DNA of 64,000 nucleotides from Pseudomonas fluorescens (GCF_001623525.1 NZ_CP015225.1:124001-188000), one strand, 5' to 3'; shown: positions 1 through 8,238, counted from the stretch's first letter. Notes: a model not told the origin generated them from the letters alone. Translations and numbers: made by a program.

Positions 1-1103
1 CCGTGGCCGCTGCAGCCCTGGGAATAATAAATGTTATCCCCCAGTCGCCCGACCTGTGGAAGACGCGACAGCGTCAGCAGGAAATTTCCGGTCCAGGCGT
101 AATCGATCTTCACATCCTTGAGCTGCGGGAAGGCCTTGAGCATCTTCGGCCGAATGATCGCCTCAATGTTCGCCGGATCCCTCGCGCCATATACCACGCC
201 GCCCCCGAAGATCAGGCGCTTGTCGCCGGTCAGGCGGTAGTAATCGAGCAGGTAGTTGCAATCTTCGACGCAATAATCCTGGGGCAGCAGGCTATGAGCC
301 AGTTCATCGCCCAACGGCTCGGTGGCGATCACCTGCGTGCCGCAAGGCATGGACTTGGCCGCCAACTCCGGCACCAGATTGCCCAGGTAAGCATTGCCCG
401 CCACGATAATGAACTTGGCCCTGACCTTGCCCTGTGGCGTATGCACAACCGGGCTGGCACCACGCTCGATGCGCACCGCTGGCGATTGCTCATAAATCAC
501 CCCACCCAGGGACTCCACCGCCGCCGCTTCGCCCAGCGCCAGGTTGAGCGGATGAATATGCCCGCCGCTCATATCGAGCATGCCGCCCACATACTCCTCG
601 CAAGCCACCACCTCGCGAATACGCCGCTGATCCAGCAACTCCAACTGGGTATGCCCGAAACGCTCCCATAAACGCTTCTGCGACTCCAGGTGACCCATCT
701 GTTTAGCGGTGAGGGCGGCGAATACGCCGCCGTCCTTCAAATCACACTGAATCTGATACTTCGCCACCCGCTCACGAATGATCCGCCCACCCTCGAACGC
801 CATGTTGCCCAGCAACTGAGCCTGCTGAGGGCCAACGCTGCGTTCGATCACATCAATATCGCGGCTATAACTGTTAACGATCTGCCCGCCGTTGCGACCC
901 GAAGCCCCAAAGCCGACCTTCGCCGCCTCAAGCACGGTGACTTTGAAACCGTTCTCCAGCAAAAACAGTGCAGAGGACAGGCCGGTGTAACCAGCGCCGA
1001 TCACGCACACATCCGTCTCGACGTCATCCTGCAGGGTAGGGCGCGGAGGAGTGGGGTTGGCCGACGCGGCGTAATAGGACGCTGGATAGGATGTGTTCGC
1101 CAT
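1..1103 (-). CDS. FAD-dependent oxidoreductase, PuuB/DAO family (3' end outside window)
   Basis: The first 367 codons are present and the C-terminus lies beyond the window edge. The N-terminal Rossmann motif VIGAGYTG sits at about residues 34-41, followed by an FAD-binding GASGRNGGQ segment, as in D-amino-acid-oxidase-fold flavoproteins such as gamma-glutamylputrescine oxidase. The ATG at 1103 follows AGAGGT at a normal distance. The family oxidises amine or amino-acid substrates with FAD in the cytosol. The exact substrate cannot be told from sequence, and polyamine degradation is only the commonest assignment for this subgroup. It is transcribed away from the tRNA gene. Confidence 0.85.
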   Translation of the reverse strand, partial: MANTSYPASYYAASANPTPPRPTLQDDVETDVCVIGAGYTGLSSALFLLENGFKVTVLEAAKVGFGASGRNGGQIVNSYSRDIDVIERSVGPQQAQLLGNMAFEGGRIIRERVAKYQIQCDLKDGGVFAALTAKQMGHLESQKRLWERFGHTQLELLDQRRIREVVACEEYVGGMLDMSGGHIHPLNLALGEAAAVESLGGVIYEQSPAVRIERGASPVVHTPQGKVRAKFIIVAGNAYLGNLVPELAAKSMPCGTQVIATEPLGDELAHSLLPQDYCVEDCNYLLDYYRLTGDKRLIFGGGVVYGARDPANIEAIIRPKMLKAFPQLKDVKIDYAWTGNFLLTLSRLPQVGRLGDNIYYSQGCSGH

Positions 1104-1245
1104 TCTGCAACCTCTGTTTTATATTTTTTACGAATGCAGCGATCCTACCCGAGATAAAAATCGGCCGCCAGCCACCGCCAAGTCTTCGTCGCATCGGCGA
1201 AATTAAATATTTTGCATATTCATAGGGTTAGGTGAAAAAAAGGTG

Positions 1246-1273
1246 TTGACACCCCTCCGGAATTCCGTAGAAT
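1246..1273 (+). promoter_or_regulatory. Probable sigma-70 promoter of tRNA-Val
   Basis: A perfect TTGACA at 1246-1251 and TAGAAT at 1268-1273 are separated by 16 bases. The -10 box ends 13 bases before the tRNA. Confidence 0.75.
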
Positions 1274-1286
1274 GCCGCCTCACAGC

Positions 1287-1363
1287 AGGCACGTAGCTCA
1301 GTTGGTTAGAGCACCACCTTGACATGGTGGGGGTCGTTGGTTCGAGTCCAATCGCGCCTACCA
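1287..1363 (+). tRNA. tRNA-Val (anticodon GAC)
   Basis: The 77-nt cloverleaf is clear. The D arm is GCTCAGTTGGTTAGAGC, the anticodon stem CCACC/GGTGG encloses GAC at 1321-1323, the T loop is TTCGAGT, and CCA is encoded. The acceptor stem pairs AGGCACG with CGCGCCT, which leaves an A-C mismatch at pair 5-68. No duplicated 3' end was seen downstream, so there is no evidence that it serves as an attachment site. Confidence 0.95.
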
Positions 1364-1394
1364 AACAAAATCCGCTCTGCTGGGCGGTCTAGAA

Positions 1395-1422
1395 GGGTCA
1401 ACCGAGAGGTTGGCCCTTTTTT
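1395..1422 (+). terminator. Rho-independent terminator after tRNA-Val
   Basis: A 9-bp stem, GGGTCAACC/GGTTGGCCC with one G-T pair and a GAGA loop, is followed by six T residues. Confidence 0.8.
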
Positions 1423-1448
1423 GTTGGCGTACACATAAGGACATGGTC

Positions 1449-2093
1449 ATGCGGGTTGTCACTTCCGTCACTCTTCTTGCTTTAGCACTTGCTGGTTGCT
1501 CTGGAATACCTTCAGTTCCATACGAAGAGCCTGCTCAATCAGAGGGCGTGGCGCGCGTTCGCGTTATCACGAACTCCGATGTGTATGGAGATAGCATCGT
1601 CGGCAGTTGTGCTCCTGCTACCCGGCATAAGATGGCAGAAGCCGGACGTTTCGGGCAGGACGGTACGGCGAGCATCAATTATCCGCAGTATCCCCTGAAG
1701 TCGGCGAGCATTGGCATACCGAAAAGAGTTTGGCCCAGTCTTATCCAGTACATCCCTGCAATTCGGATGGGGGAAGGGGCTTACAAAGAGGTCGTGACCG
1801 AGTATCGCGTCAGGACGGATCTGCCATTCCAAATTGCAACCCTAGGCGCGACCATTGCGGGCAATGGCAGCTCTTACCGGACCTGTGGTGGCCAGGCGCT
1901 CGTTTACAAGCTGGAACCCGGGAAAGACTACGAAGCAGTGGTAGGGGTGGATGGCAGACCAAGCAAAGATGGCGAGCCAGCGCTGATTTGCATGTTGGCG
2001 GTTCTTGAAGTTACCACTTTGCCTGGCACTTCGATTGTGATTCCCCAAAAGCTGACGCCTGCTGCGCCTCCGCAGGTGGTCTGCAAAAACTGA
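1449..2093 (+). CDS. Putative lipoprotein, unknown function
   Basis: The product has 214 residues. It begins MRVVTSVTLLALALAGC, a typical lipoprotein signal peptide with an LAGC lipobox, so it should be lipidated and anchored at the envelope. The start at 1449 is preferred because AAGGA lies 7 bases upstream. The in-frame ATG at 1443 is too close to that site, and the start at 1410 is inside the tRNA terminator. The mature part contains Cys residues (SCAP, RTCGG, ICML, VVCKN) that could form disulfides. I do not recognise the family. It sits alone between the tRNA and hicAB. Confidence 0.75.
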   Translation: MRVVTSVTLLALALAGCSGIPSVPYEEPAQSEGVARVRVITNSDVYGDSIVGSCAPATRHKMAEAGRFGQDGTASINYPQYPLKSASIGIPKRVWPSLIQYIPAIRMGEGAYKEVVTEYRVRTDLPFQIATLGATIAGNGSSYRTCGGQALVYKLEPGKDYEAVVGVDGRPSKDGEPALICMLAVLEVTTLPGTSIVIPQKLTPAAPPQVVCKN

Positions 2094-2141
2094 TAGGCAC
2101 AGCCCGCCATTGAGCGGGTTTTGCGTCTGGCAGAAACGAGA

Positions 2142-2168
2142 AAGCCCCGACTTGGATCGGGGCTTTTG
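2142..2168. terminator. Bidirectional terminator hairpin
   Basis: The stem AAGCCCCGA/TCGGGGCTT with a short loop is followed by TTTT. It lies between the convergent lipoprotein gene and hicB. A second small hairpin, CCCGC/GCGGG followed by TTTT, lies just upstream at 2103-2122. Confidence 0.7.
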
Positions 2169-2230
2169 CGTTGCGGCGGATAACGAGAGGCATAGGCGCC
2201 GCCTCGACAGTAATCGGGGCCTTTTCGTTT

Positions 2231-2968
2231 TCAGCCACGCTGGGTTTTTTGTTGCTTCAAATCCTCGTCATGAGTAGGGCCCAGGTCTTCATGTTTCAGT
2301 CTCGCAAGGCTAAAAGCGTCCCAGCCAAAGTTGCTGAGGCGTTCAGAACTTTCACTGAGCCACCAGAACTTATCGTCGTCACCGTCTAGAACTACGGTTG
2401 CGAGCTTTGGTGGAACGGCGGCGTACTCCTGTGCCAGTCCAATTGGCAGGCTCAATTCATCCAAGCCTTTATTTGCAAGATGCACGAGGTAACGGGTGGC
2501 CGTCGGCTCTTGAATTTGGCGAATCAACAATTTGGTTGGGTTTTGGCTCATTACCTTGACATCAACGTAGAGTTCAAGAGCATCCAGGGCGCGCTCGACC
2601 TGATCCATTTTGGAGGTGTGAAGAAAGTCGACCAAGCGATCGCCTTGGGCCTGATGCACACCGAGCAGTCGGCACAAGTCGGCCTTTCGCATATCTCGCT
2701 CCATCATGGTGTTCCAAAGCGCGATCTTCGCCACGGTCACCGCAGGTAGATGAACAACGTGTTCGCCTTCCAGCGGGGCGGATGCCGGCGGAATCGAGCG
2801 GCGCTCATCGACGTAGATGGAGAGGGTGGATTCAATCCCGTCCAGGGCTTCGCGGATAGCGTGCTTCCGATCATCGCCGTAGCTGTTCAGCTCTGGCAGG
2901 TCGCGGCAGAACACGGCAACGCCTGGGGCGCTAACGTCCTGTTCGAATCGGATTGGATAGTCGTACAT
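2231..2968 (-). CDS. hicB: HicB-family antitoxin with an extra C-terminal domain
   Basis: The product has 245 residues. Residues 1-60 match the HicB partial RNase-H-like fold (YDYPIRFEQD, VAVFCRDLPELNSYGDDRKHAIREALDGIESTL). About 85-135 form a helix-turn-helix region (MRKADLCRLLGVHQAQGDRLVDFLHTSKMDQVERAL). HicB proteins of this kind are usually about 130-150 residues, and here about 100 more follow with no motif I recognise. ATG at 2968 is preferred over GTG at 2974, because AAGGAG ends 5 bases before the ATG and runs into the GTG. Its role is to neutralise the HicA mRNA interferase and repress the operon. It starts 30 bases after hicA ends. Confidence 0.8.
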   Translation of the reverse strand: MYDYPIRFEQDVSAPGVAVFCRDLPELNSYGDDRKHAIREALDGIESTLSIYVDERRSIPPASAPLEGEHVVHLPAVTVAKIALWNTMMERDMRKADLCRLLGVHQAQGDRLVDFLHTSKMDQVERALDALELYVDVKVMSQNPTKLLIRQIQEPTATRYLVHLANKGLDELSLPIGLAQEYAAVPPKLATVVLDGDDDKFWWLSESSERLSNFGWDAFSLARLKHEDLGPTHDEDLKQQKTQRG

Positions 2969-2998
2969 CGTCACTCCTTGGAGGTGATAGTCCAGTGC

Positions 2999-3193
2999 TC
3001 AGGCGTGGTGAAAGGGCTCTTCAGAGCCCAGTTGTTTAATGATCGCCTTACCGGTCGGTTCCGGCTTTTCCTTGGAACTGTGATCCGCGAGGTAGCCTTG
3101 TTGCCGTGGGGGGACTTTGAAGTGGCTTCCTTTGCCTGCTTCGAAGGCCATCCTTTGGGTCTTCAACCATCGTCTGAGCTCGCTGAGCTTCAT
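2999..3193 (-). CDS. hicA: HicA-family toxin (mRNA interferase)
   Basis: A small basic protein of 64 residues. The family hallmark GKGSHFKV places the catalytic His at residue 24 of the dsRBD-like fold, preceded by KLSELRRWLK and followed by a basic KPEPTGKAIIKQL tail. HicA cleaves mRNA until bound by HicB. ATG at 3193 is chosen as the family-typical MKxSEL start. A GTG at 3223 would add ten residues, and neither start has a strong ribosome-binding site. It is the promoter-proximal gene of hicAB. Confidence 0.75.
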   Translation of the reverse strand: MKLSELRRWLKTQRMAFEAGKGSHFKVPPRQQGYLADHSSKEKPEPTGKAIIKQLGSEEPFHHA

Positions 3194-3245
3194 CACTTCG
3201 CTTGGTTGTTTGGATGAGTCCACTCTACAACATTTCTGTGTTAAT

Positions 3246-3263
3246 ACAACACTTGTGTGTTGT
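3246..3263. promoter_or_regulatory. Probable hicAB operator palindrome
   Basis: The perfect inverted repeat ACAACAC-TTGT-GTGTTGT lies 53 bases upstream of the chosen hicA start. A weaker related half (ACAACA) follows at 3227-3232. Operator function for HicB autoregulation is inferred from position and symmetry. Confidence 0.55.
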
Positions 3264-3512
3264 TTGGTTCGAGCAGTGCCCGGGCCATGCAGGCCACTTT
3301 TATTCTGAAAGGACGATGGCCCCTACTGATCTCGGCACAGGCACAGCTACCTGGATGAACTGACGAGCAAAACGAGCATCGCGCAGACCAGCTGTTTACA
3401 GTTGATGGATGTAAGCGGGTGCCTCTCAGCTGTGTTGCGTCGACCGGTTGAATCCACAACCCTGACCGGACATTCATCGACGTCAGTTCAGGGTCGAAAA
3501 CTGCTTGCTCCG

Positions 3513-4373
3513 CTATTGCAGCGGAACATACACATCAGTTTGCCAGTGATCCTGCGGTGTCTCGGGATAGATGCTCAAGTAATGGAAGAACAGCGGCTGG
3601 TCACGAAGTTCCTCTCCACTGCCAGGAAGCCAATCGCGGTAAATCGGATAGATCGTTTCGCCGATGTGATCCGGTGACCCCTCATGTCGCACCACGACAC
3701 AGCGACCGCCGGGAATGACGATTTCGCGCACGCCGAACTCATTCGGCGCCACGGCCTCGTGAATCTCGCCGCAGATTGCGAAGCGGAATGCTTGCGCAGG
3801 TGTCGTGTCGGGGTTGCCATAGGGAATGCCAAAGCTGCGACTCGACGCCACCGGCGACTGTCCGCTCTGCTTACGCCACTCGATGAACTTACGCACGCTC
3901 TCATTGACGAGCCCGGCGGGCCCACAGTGTTCAAATGCTGCGACCCTGACTTCAGGGAATTGCACGATTCGTATTTGCATGATGATAGTCCTGGAAAAAT
4001 GAGGGATTGCGAACACCGCATTCCAGACCTGCCAGTTCGGCTCTTTCCTGAACGCACTCGGCGTCATACCGAACGCCCGCCTGAACGCCCTGCAAAAAGC
4101 CTCCGGACTTTCGAAGCCGGCACCGAGTGCGGCCTCCAGTACCGAGTGATCAGCGGTGGCGGCAAGGCGATGCGCCGCGCGTCGTAATCGCATCAGTTGC
4201 ACATAACGTGAAACAGGCACGCCTACGAACGCGGTGAATTGTCGATGGAAGTGAAATGCCGAAAAGTTCGCCACATGGCTCAACGTATTCACCGACAGAT
4301 CATCTTCGAGATTCTCATTAATGTAGGCGAGGACGGCGTTGAAGCGTTTTGTGTAAGCGAAGTTGGGCGCCAT
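3513..4373 (-). CDS. AraC-family regulator with GyrI-like effector domain
   Basis: The product has 286 residues. The N-terminal AraC DNA-binding domain covers about residues 5-110 and has two HTH units (LSVNTLSHVANFSAFHFHRQF and VLEAALGAGFESPEAFCRAFRRAFGMTPSAFR). The C-terminal GyrI-like/SOUL-type ligand-binding domain covers about 135-286 and ends in the usual DVYVPL motif. Such proteins (Rob/SoxS-GyrI type) sense small hydrophobic or toxic compounds. ATG at 4373 is chosen, and a GTG three codons upstream is also possible. No obvious target operon is adjacent. Confidence 0.85.
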   Translation of the reverse strand: MAPNFAYTKRFNAVLAYINENLEDDLSVNTLSHVANFSAFHFHRQFTAFVGVPVSRYVQLMRLRRAAHRLAATADHSVLEAALGAGFESPEAFCRAFRRAFGMTPSAFRKEPNWQVWNAVFAIPHFSRTIIMQIRIVQFPEVRVAAFEHCGPAGLVNESVRKFIEWRKQSGQSPVASSRSFGIPYGNPDTTPAQAFRFAICGEIHEAVAPNEFGVREIVIPGGRCVVVRHEGSPDHIGETIYPIYRDWLPGSGEELRDQPLFFHYLSIYPETPQDHWQTDVYVPLQ

Positions 4374-4700
4374 GTCAGACACTGGGAAAAGGCTCCTGGA
4401 AGTACGGTCGGCAATAGAGTCGACTACAGCGCCGTGAACGCGCCTAGCCGCGTTTGCTCAAGGCACGTTTTGGGTTGGCACGTCCGATCTCTTCCAGGGC
4501 GATGTGAAGGGCGGGGGCATGTCAGGCGTTCACTTCTGGCCGTTCTCTGCCGGTGCTCACTGCTTCGTTTGCTGGTCAAGTCGAATGAGAAGGGAAAAAA
4601 GGATGAAAAAATTCTCAGATTTATTTTGGTACCCGCGCCTTGCGGGCCAAGTCCTATAAGTTAGCGCCCTGTAAGTGATAGTCTACGAGCTCTTCTATAA
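4374..4700. other. Intergenic, no gene recognised
   Basis: I see no supported coding frame. The long plus-strand frame entering from 4239 is antisense to the AraC gene and has no ribosome-binding site. The last 80 bases before 4700 are AT-richer and may hold the promoter of the next gene. Confidence 0.5.
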
Positions 4701-5336
4701 ATGATATTGGATACAGTTATGACACGCTGTTTGAGGGCGCTCGGAGCTAGCCTCGCTGACAGTATAGTGATCCCGGCCGCTTGGTTATCGGGGCTTGTGA
4801 CGATAGGACTCTTGTGGGGCATGATAGTGTTTTGGCCCGATAAGCTTACAGTCGAAGGACGTCAGCTCTTCCTGGCTTCTTTTTTTATTTTTTTTCTCGC
4901 CATATGGCACTTGATACGGCGCAAGCGACGAGCAAAAGCACTTGTAGCCTCCATCAACCTGAAAGAAAGTCTGAACCTTGACGACACTCGGCTGCTCGGC
5001 TATCCAAGCCCCCTATTTTTTGTCTTTGACCTTTCCAACAAGAAACTCGCTCAATGCCAAAGCGCCACCGGCGACTATCAAATTCGAGACTTCACGTGGG
5101 TGACAGGCTGGCAGTTTGAGTGGCTACGGATTGACAGCCGGGTGTCGGGCGGGGTTCTGCAAATAGTCGATGGGGCAGGCATGAGCGTTCCTATCGATGA
5201 GCTTCGGCGTAAATTCATAAAATTCTCACTGGTTTTGACGGTTGCCGATACAAGTCATCCTCCCTTCCGTTTTCCAATGAACCGGAGCGCAGCTGAAGGG
5301 TGGTGTACCCGGTGCAATGAGCTTTTCAAGAGCTAA
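4701..5336 (+). CDS. Hypothetical membrane protein
   Basis: The product has 211 residues. Two hydrophobic segments near the N-terminus (about 22-46, IPAAWLSGLVTIGLLWGMIVFW, and 58-71, FLASFFIFFLAIWH) are followed by the basic stop-transfer stretch RRKRRAK. A soluble domain of about 130 residues follows, probably cytoplasmic. Two Cys close the protein (WCTRCNE). An alternative ATG lies at 4719. I do not recognise the family. It is flanked by intergenic DNA on both sides and is probably monocistronic. Confidence 0.65.
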   Translation: MILDTVMTRCLRALGASLADSIVIPAAWLSGLVTIGLLWGMIVFWPDKLTVEGRQLFLASFFIFFLAIWHLIRRKRRAKALVASINLKESLNLDDTRLLGYPSPLFFVFDLSNKKLAQCQSATGDYQIRDFTWVTGWQFEWLRIDSRVSGGVLQIVDGAGMSVPIDELRRKFIKFSLVLTVADTSHPPFRFPMNRSAAEGWCTRCNELFKS

Positions 5337-5584
5337 GCGAAGCATCACACCAGAAGATAATTATCTTTAGAACTCGCGGCAGCGCTGCTATGAGGGCTCA
5401 AACGAGCGTTGCGAGAGGCATTGACGCAAATTCCTACACAAACCTCGGAAACGAGCGCATTGCAGCATTTGGGTATGCAACTTATTGTCTTTGTGTCGCA
5501 CAGATGGCGATTCGGGTTTGGCGACTCGATTGAATGAAGCGCAGAAGCTCCTGCTCCTAAATCAATTGAATGAAGGTACTGCTC

Positions 5585-5857
5585 ATGACCCGATACATGC
5601 CCATCACCGGCATCGACTGCATCCCCGCAACCCTGCTCATCGACACCGAAGCGCCTCTGGACGTCCTTTTCGAAACCGCCGATTACCGCATCCGCACGGT
5701 GACCCAAGTCTTGGAAAATATCGCGTTTCGCTCGGACATCAGCTCAGACACTGTGGTGCTGACTGATTTTTGTAAATTGCTGACCACATCGTTACGTGAT
5801 GGTTGTGATGTCATGGATGTGATTGGAAGACGATTGCGGGCGCAGGCGGCGGAATAA
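5585..5857 (+). CDS. Small hypothetical protein (founder of a local duplicated family)
   Basis: The product has 90 residues and contains APLDVLFETADYRIRTVTQVLENIAF, resembling small Pseudomonas proteins of unknown function. The start at 5585 is supported by GAAGG 8 bases upstream, and an in-frame ATG lies at 5570. Degraded copies of parts of the gene occur downstream: the 3' half at 10353-10464 and the middle at 11243-11357. Function unknown. Confidence 0.6.
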   Translation: MTRYMPITGIDCIPATLLIDTEAPLDVLFETADYRIRTVTQVLENIAFRSDISSDTVVLTDFCKLLTTSLRDGCDVMDVIGRRLRAQAAE

Positions 5858-5864
5858 TGAAGAC

Positions 5865-5889
5865 GGGCGACTTATAAGCCGCCCCGTTT
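5865..5889 (+). terminator. Terminator-like hairpin after the 90-residue protein gene
   Basis: GGGCGAC and GCCGCCC flank a TTATAA loop, followed by CCGTTTC. The duplicated copy near 10472-10491 has a perfect stem (GGGCGAC/GTCGCCC). Confidence 0.5.
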
Positions 5890-5904
5890 CATAAGAGGAG
5901 AACA

Positions 5905-5968
5905 GGGACAGACTACGATTATGAGACCGACCGATTTTACAAGCGAACTCAAAATCGTGGTTTGTCCC
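5905..5968. repeat. Palindromic dispersed repeat, copy A
   Basis: The left arm GGGACAGACTACGATTATGA and right arm CTCAAAATCGTGGTTTGTCC are inverted with respect to each other around a roughly 20-base centre. This 64-bp copy is one of the best preserved of the family in this window. Confidence 0.85.
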
Positions 5969-5985
5969 GGTGTCTAATCCGTTCG

Positions 5986-6294
5986 TCAGGCAGGTGAATG
6001 ATTAGCTGCACGCCCAGGCTGCGCATGAAGATCAATGCCTAGCGCATGAATGACCTTGAGTACGGTATCAAATCTCGGCTTTGATCCGGGTGCGAACGCC
6101 TTGTACAAGCTTTCTCGCCCCATGCCAGAGTCCTTAGCGATCTGCGCCATGCCGCGGGCCTTGGCGACATAGCCGATCGCTCGGAGAAACTCCTCGCTAT
6201 CACCGTCAGCCAGCACTTGGGAAAGGTATTCACTGGTGGCTTCGTCGCTATCGAGTAGTGCCGCCATGTCAAATGTCGTCAGGTGTTGGCTCAT
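5986..6294 (-). CDS. Addiction-module antidote (HTH, HigA/XRE-like)
   Basis: The product has 102 residues. It ends in a helix-turn-helix (MAQIAKDSGMGRESLYKAFAPGSKPRFDTVLKVIHALGIDLHA) typical of the putative addiction-module antidote family that partners RelE/ParE-like toxins. ATG at 6294 has AAGGAG 8 bases upstream, and that site lies inside the end of the toxin reading frame. The upstream partner is frameshifted, so the antitoxin is apparently orphaned. It may still repress its own promoter. Confidence 0.8.
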   Translation of the reverse strand: MSQHLTTFDMAALLDSDEATSEYLSQVLADGDSEEFLRAIGYVAKARGMAQIAKDSGMGRESLYKAFAPGSKPRFDTVLKVIHALGIDLHAQPGRAANHSPA

Positions 6295-6296
6295 GT

Positions 6297-6585
6297 TCAA
6301 ATCTCCTTTGCCAATTTCTTCGCTCGCCGGATATCAGCACTCTGTGAAGACTTGTCACCACCCGCCAGTAGCACGATGACCACTCCACCGCGCATGGTGA
6401 AATAGACCCGGTAGCCAGCGCCTACATCCACACGCAACTCTGAAATACCATCACCGACAGGTTTCACATCGCCCAGGTTCCTGCTGCGGCGCGATCAATG
6501 CGGCGGGCGATAGCGATTTTTGTTCGCAGATCACGGACCGATGAATGCCAAGCAGCGAGCGTCTGCATTTGCTGGATGAGATCAT
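6297..6585 (-). pseudogene. Frameshifted RelE/ParE-type toxin
   Basis: Two frames together rebuild a killer-protein toxin. MQTLAAWHSSVRDLRTKIA.. and RRIDRAAAG lie in one frame, and NLGDVKPVGDGISELRV.., GAGYRVYFTMRGG and LLAGGDKSSQ lie in the next. The shift falls within the codons for AAAGN, consistent with loss of one base near 6470-6490. A second lost base near 6580 may have put the original ATG (6585) out of frame. The TGA overlaps the ribosome-binding region of the antitoxin, the normal toxin-first order of this family. Confidence 0.75.
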
Positions 6586-6670
6586 TTATGAATGGACCGT
6601 ATCCAGCTGGATACTGGCAGTCAAGATGCCGATGCTGGTCATCCCGGGGGGGTGGGGTAGGGAAGAAAAT

Positions 6671-6712
6671 GGGGGCAGCCCATGACCTGTGAACTCAAAC
6701 CATGGTCTGTCG
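6671..6712. repeat. Palindromic dispersed repeat, degenerate copy B
   Basis: The right arm (AACTCAAACCATGGTCTGTC) is good. The left arm is shortened to GGGGGCAGCCCATGA and the centre is deleted. Confidence 0.5.
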
Positions 6713-6851
6713 CCAGTCTTTGCTGACCTCGTCCTTGCCTCGTAGCAGCGAAGTATTGGTGCTAAATTCTGCGCGTCCAGCGTGCGGGCCCATCTGGCTC
6801 GGCGGGATATTTAACGCCTCTCTCAACCGATTTTGTGGATATGGAAATTCA

Positions 6852-7397
6852 ATGAGCACATCCAAGCTTTCGATTACGCTGTCCTGCGCTGTAGCTGTTT
6901 TGATGTTGAGCGGATGCGCTGCCTCTGTAAAAAGCGGTGGGACTGAAACGCTCGTCATTCAAGAGTCAGCCAAGCAGAACCTGGTCGTAAACTTTCAAGG
7001 CAATAGCAAGGTTCAACAGAACGAGGACTGGCCTCGCTTGAAGCAAGAATGGAATGAGGCCCTGCACGTCGAAGCGACTCGCGCTGGCTACAGCCTTACA
7101 GAGGCTCAGGCATCAAGCCTCGAGGGCAAGGACGGTGTCGGTATCAAGATCAACGTGACCAATTTCCGTTACCTGACCCCTGGCGCGCGTTACGGGGCCG
7201 GGGTCATGGTGGGAAATGCGTGGGTCAACTCCAGTGCAGACTACTCGGACTTGAAATCGGGCCGCCTGATTGGAACTCGCACCTATGACACGTCCTCGTC
7301 TGCTTGGGAGGGTGTCATGTCGGCTATGACTCAAGAGCAGGTCCAGGCTATTTCTCAGAAAATCATCAGTGATATCAAGAGCGCAAAAGCCAAGTAA
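6852..7397 (+). CDS. DUF4410-like lipoprotein
   Basis: The product has 181 residues. It begins MSTSKLSITLSCAVAVLMLSGC, a signal peptide with an LSGC lipobox. The mature region (NLVVNFQGNS.., GVGIKINVTNFRYLTPGARYGAGVMVGNAWVNSSADYSDLKSGRLIGTRTYDTSS.., ending in QAISQKIISDIKSAK) resembles DUF4410 envelope lipoproteins. The frame is open from 6702, but that part is repeat-derived, so the ATG at 6852 that begins the signal peptide is used. Function unknown. Location is inferred to be a membrane-anchored periplasmic protein. Confidence 0.8.
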   Translation: MSTSKLSITLSCAVAVLMLSGCAASVKSGGTETLVIQESAKQNLVVNFQGNSKVQQNEDWPRLKQEWNEALHVEATRAGYSLTEAQASSLEGKDGVGIKINVTNFRYLTPGARYGAGVMVGNAWVNSSADYSDLKSGRLIGTRTYDTSSSAWEGVMSAMTQEQVQAISQKIISDIKSAKAK

Positions 7398-7494
7398 TGC
7401 GATCCTGGCTAATCAGCGGCGATGACCGGGGCGGTGTCAATCTGATGCACGCCGCTGTTGATCTTTCGGAAAGCGGATAGGTAACAGGGAAAAC

Positions 7495-7547
7495 GGGGAC
7501 AGGTCACGATTATGAGATTCAGATGAATTCAAAATCGTGGTCTGTTC
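7495..7547. repeat. Palindromic dispersed repeat, copy C
   Basis: The left arm GGGGACAGGTCACGATTATG and right arm CAAAATCGTGGTCTGTTC flank a shortened centre. It sits between the convergent ends of the DUF4410-like lipoprotein gene and the AT-rich gene. Confidence 0.75.
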
Positions 7548-7572
7548 TAGTTTTTAGTGCGTGGCTAGTCCT

Positions 7573-8238
7573 CTATTCTAGTTTTTCAATGTCTCCGTTT
7601 GAGGTTTTGAAGTAGCTTATTATGTCTTTCGGTTGCAAGCCGGAGATTATTTTCATGTCGTTGAGGCTGTTGAAATGAAAAAGCTTTAGTTCTTCTGCGT
7701 ATGTGGCGACAATGGTTTCGTCATTTTCAAGGTGGCATACATACATGTTGTGAAATGGGGGGCGCGTTTCGGGCCAGTCATGGGGCTTGGTGGTGGTGGA
7801 TGGTATTGGGCCAGCGAATGTTTGATCGTTTCTTGATTTGAAGTCTTCAGTTAGATTTCCTGTATAGAATTCTAGGTGGCCAATAACGTATTCTATTTTT
7901 CGAGTGTGAGGTGATGCGGACGGAAATTGATAAATGTCATTGAAGTCTCGGACTAAAAAAGAGTCCGTATCGCTGTAGTTTCCTGCAGCGTTGATCCCCT
8001 TGAAAACTTTCCATGATTCCCAGTAGGTTATGGTTTTGTTAGGGGTTTTTTCTATAAAAACTTTGTCTACCAATGAGAATTCTCTTGTTGTAATGGTGAC
8101 TTTTTGTACTAGATATCCATCTGATGTGGGGTTGTTAATGGCAAATGAGCATTTCCAACTTACATCTCTTCCTTGTGTTCTGCTAGGCAAGTCCAGAGAA
8201 ACTATTGCGATTCTAGGTTTGTCTTTCATCAATTCCAT
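7573..8238 (-). CDS. AT-rich hypothetical protein (possible immunity-type partner)
   Basis: The product has 221 residues, is soluble, has no signal peptide and belongs to no family I recognise. The region is visibly more AT-rich than the host genes and uses many AT-ending codons, suggesting acquisition by transfer. The start at 8238 has GGAG 9 bases upstream, and a second ATG lies at 8229. The start overlaps the end of an orphan coding frame (stop at 8213), the tight layout seen in toxin-immunity or other coupled pairs. That role is an inference only. Confidence 0.65.
   Translation of the reverse strand: MELMKDKPRIAIVSLDLPSRTQGRDVSWKCSFAINNPTSDGYLVQKVTITTREFSLVDKVFIEKTPNKTITYWESWKVFKGINAAGNYSDTDSFLVRDFNDIYQFPSASPHTRKIEYVIGHLEFYTGNLTEDFKSRNDQTFAGPIPSTTTKPHDWPETRPPFHNMYVCHLENDETIVATYAEELKLFHFNSLNDMKIISGLQPKDIISYFKTSNGDIEKLE

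Noticed and set aside
6702..6851. N-terminal extension of the DUF4410-like lipoprotein
   Set aside because: It begins inside palindromic repeat copy B, and the signal peptide starts at 6852.
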